Positions 29,147 through 30,898 of a stretch of 30,898 nucleotides of DNA are shown here, in pieces. The translations under genes and the position numbers were made by a program. The notes beneath the pieces were generated by a model that had not been told where the DNA came from, made no database searches, and saw only the letters and a program-made list of their open reading frames with translations. The DNA is from a virus. Positions within the stretch are counted from its first letter, which is position 1; the number at the start of each line of letters is the position of its first letter. Location of the stretch: positions 1 to 30,898 of IMG/VR virus record IMGVR_UViG_3300033064_002414; one strand, given 5' to 3'.

Positions 29147-30898
29147 TTAAAAGTTACAGCCGAAGAACAAGCTCGACTTGGGACGTTGGACCACAACAAG
29201 GCCAACCGACAACGACGCTGACGCCGAGGCCGCCGCGTACATCGTTGCGGCCAGCACGGAGGCTGTCGCCACTGCGGCAGTTATTGTCGAACTGGCGGTC
29301 AGGGCCGAAGCCAGCCGAGCGTTTTTAGATATGGCGGCGACCACCGCTGCCGCTGCCGCCATTGAAGTCGCAAGAGGCTTGCTAACAGATAAGCCCGCCG
29401 ACATGGTGGCCGTCACGGAAGCAGTAGCTGCCAGCGGCTTTGACCCTGACGTGGCGGCTAATATGTCCGCCGTCACAGCGGCTACTGCGGAAGCAGTAGC
29501 TGCCAGTGGCTTTGCGACTGACGTGGCAGCCGTCACAGCGGCTACTGCGGAAGCGCTAGAAGCTAGCGGCTTTGACACTAGCGTGGCGACTGATATGTCC
29601 GCCGTCACAGCGGCTACTGCGGAAGCAGTAGCTGCCAGTGGCTTTGCGACTGACGTGGCAGCCGTCACAGCGGCTACTGCGGAAGCGCTAGAAGCTAGCG
29701 GCTTTGGCCCCGACGTGGTGCCTGAACTAGCAACCGTGTATGTGATGACTACAAGCCCTGATGAGCCTGCGCCTGCGCTGATACTTCCTGCGCCGCCGCC
29801 TGCGCCGTAACCGCCGCCTGCGCCGCCTTTGCCGCCCAGTGTCGTATTTGCGCCTGCGCCGCCGCCGCCAGCGCCGGGGCCGTAATTAACGCCGTTGACT
29901 TGCCAGCCGGGGACGACGTCAAATTGGCTACCCGCAGCGCCGTCTCGCCTGGTTGTGACTGTGGTCGACGAATTGTTGCCGGCGCCGCCGCCAGAGCCGA
30001 GCGTGCCAGCAGCTGCAAGTAGCGACGATGTGGACCCGAGGCCGCCCGAGGTACCGCCCGAAGACTTACCTCCGGCACCGCCCACTGTTGACGCTCCAAT
30101 TGAACCCGCTGTGGCCAGCAGGCCGTTAGAGCCGCCGCCGCCGCCGCCGCTACCAGACGTACCAGTTGCATATGCGCTGCCGCCAGCCATGCCGACCCCG
30201 TCACGGCCCGCTGCGCCGCCGCCGCCGCCGCCCTTGAGCTTGACAGTTGTAGCCGTGGTCAGAACGGACAAACCGCCAGCACCGCCTGCGAACATCTTGG
30301 CGGGGGTGCCGACACTGGCAGCAACCGAACCGCCCACACCACTACTCGCACCAGCGGCCGAAACACCTTGATCGGCAGCGGTCGGTGCTGACGGAGCTGC
30401 GGGGATGGAGGTGTTGGAGAACCTGAACCAAGACTTGTCAGTCGAGCCGTAGGCTAACGCTGCGGGTACGTACGCATACCCGGCGGTAGACCCCTCAATA
30501 GTAGTGGTCGTGCCTGCGGCATACGCGCCGCCGCCACCGCCGAAGTTTGATGCAGCACCGCCGAAGTACCCGCTAGAACCCGGCCCGATAGCTTCAGCAG
30601 TCAGGGACGTAATACCGGCAGGGAGGTAGACATCTTGGGATGATGTAAATACCTGCGTGTACTGACCGGCTACTGGCTGCGGCGTGTACGTGATGATGAT
30701 CATGCCCTGGCCTAGCGTGCCCAAGCCGCCGCCGCCTGGGCCACCGGCTAAAGCGACACCGCCAGAACTGCCGCCGCCATTACCGCCGCCAACGCCGTGC
30801 GATACATTCAGGTAATCAGTCCAGATACCGGCGTCTAAGCTTCCGTTACCGCCGACACTGTAATACTCTTGACTGCCGCCGCCGCCGCCGCCGCCAAC
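29147..30898 (-). CDS. Glycine-rich tail fibre/adhesin-like protein (5' end outside window)
   Basis: The frame stays open to the right edge, so 583 residues of the C-terminal part are visible; a TTG at 30724 is an internal codon, not the start. The visible N-terminal half is full of poly-glycine blocks (GGGGGG, FGGGGGAY, GGGGGAAG, GSGGGGGG). Such runs form polyglycine-II sandwiches in T4-like gp38 adhesins and occur in phage Gly-rich tail domains. From about residue 390 the chain is made of repeats of KPLA-[AS]-[ST]-ASAVAAVTA, built on a 114-bp DNA duplication. It ends RPKSSLFFGCNF. Host receptor binding is the likely role; inference from composition and position next to lysis genes. Confidence 0.75.
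   Translation of the reverse strand, partial: VGGGGGGGSQEYYSVGGNGSLDAGIWTDYLNVSHGVGGGNGGGSSGGVALAGGPGGGGLGTLGQGMIIITYTPQPVAGQYTQVFTSSQDVYLPAGITSLTAEAIGPGSSGYFGGAASNFGGGGGAYAAGTTTTIEGSTAGYAYVPAALAYGSTDKSWFRFSNTSIPAAPSAPTAADQGVSAAGASSGVGGSVAASVGTPAKMFAGGAGGLSVLTTATTVKLKGGGGGGAAGRDGVGMAGGSAYATGTSGSGGGGGGSNGLLATAGSIGASTVGGAGGKSSGGTSGGLGSTSSLLAAAGTLGSGGGAGNNSSTTVTTRRDGAAGSQFDVVPGWQVNGVNYGPGAGGGGAGANTTLGGKGGAGGGYGAGGGAGSISAGAGSSGLVVITYTVASSGTTSGPKPLASSASAVAAVTAATSVAKPLAATASAVAAVTADISVATLVSKPLASSASAVAAVTAATSVAKPLAATASAVAAVTADILAATSGSKPLAATASVTATMSAGLSVSKPLATSMAAAAAVVAAISKNARLASALTASSTITAAVATASVLAATMYAAASASASLSVGLVVVQRPKSSLFFGCNF
29461..29706 (-). repeat. 114-bp exact direct repeat (132-bp period) in the tail fibre gene
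   Basis: Bases 29461-29574 recur at 29593-29706 without a difference. Each copy itself contains two diverged units of about 60 bp, and further degenerate units extend left to about 29410. The repeats are in frame and encode the Ala/Val-rich KPLA...AVAAVTA blocks. Copy number could vary by slippage or recombination. Confidence 0.9.

Noticed and set aside
29410-29720. A CRISPR array or diversity-generating retroelement
   Set aside because: Repeats are long, adjacent and in frame, with no unique spacers. No reverse transcriptase, template repeat or A-to-N variation pattern is seen in the window.
29178-29810. A 210-codon plus-strand frame of Ala/Thr/Val repeats
   Set aside because: It is the opposite strand of the repetitive tail fibre gene; the repeat happens to be open in several frames, and the fibre frame continues as one gene to the window edge.

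Overview
The window is about 31 kb of a temperate, tailed double-stranded DNA phage genome. The gene set points to a short-tailed (podovirus-type) phage: a family A DNA polymerase with accessory nucleases and an ATP-dependent ligase, a tyrosine integrase, a very large multidomain virion protein, and no sheath, baseplate or tape-measure genes. The DNA is GC-rich. The attachment core is the 3' half of a tRNA-Val(UAC) gene of betaproteobacterial appearance, so a Burkholderiales-like host is plausible; this is inference. Only the 3' half of the tRNA is present and phage genes lie on both sides, so this looks like attP in a circular or packaged genome rather than an integrated prophage.

Layout. 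(1) Positions 1-9587, all rightward: a compact replication and early region. The 3' part of the polymerase gene comes first, then many small, tightly overlapping genes (mostly ATGA or TGATG junctions). Recognisable among them are a DEDDh 3'-5' exonuclease, a DUF3310 protein, a PD-(D/E)XK-like nuclease, an ATP-dependent DNA ligase, two possible winged-helix proteins, a Cys-containing candidate ssDNA-binding protein and an Ala/Lys-rich H1-like protein. It ends in a small HTH (excisionase-like) gene. (2) 9552-10920: a leftward integrase, two leftward hairpin/T-run terminators and the tRNA-Val attP core. (3) 11090-12154: four small rightward accessory genes, two of them membrane proteins, ending in a strong terminator. 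(4) 12155-12382: a convergence zone with an odd G-free tract followed by a C-free tract. (5) 12383-30898, all leftward: the late region. Reading leftward from the window edge it holds a glycine-rich tail fibre/adhesin (cut by the edge), a lysis cassette (mini-ORF, coiled-coil membrane protein, GH19 endolysin, Rz/Rz1), a terminator and promoter, then virion proteins of 564, 302, 551, 700 and 2886 residues. The 2886-residue protein carries an HExxH metalloprotease-like motif and an ADP-ribosyltransferase-like segment.

How it works together: the left arm copies and repairs DNA, the centre integrates and excises, and the right arm builds the tail and ejection apparatus and lyses the cell. Terminase, portal, capsid and an obvious CI-type repressor are not in this window. 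The most interesting unexplained signals are a recurrent intergenic inverted repeat (TCTAA/TTAGA) upstream of genes in both arms, a structured promoter region between lysis and virion genes, the composition-switch element at 12257-12367, and the giant polyvalent protein.
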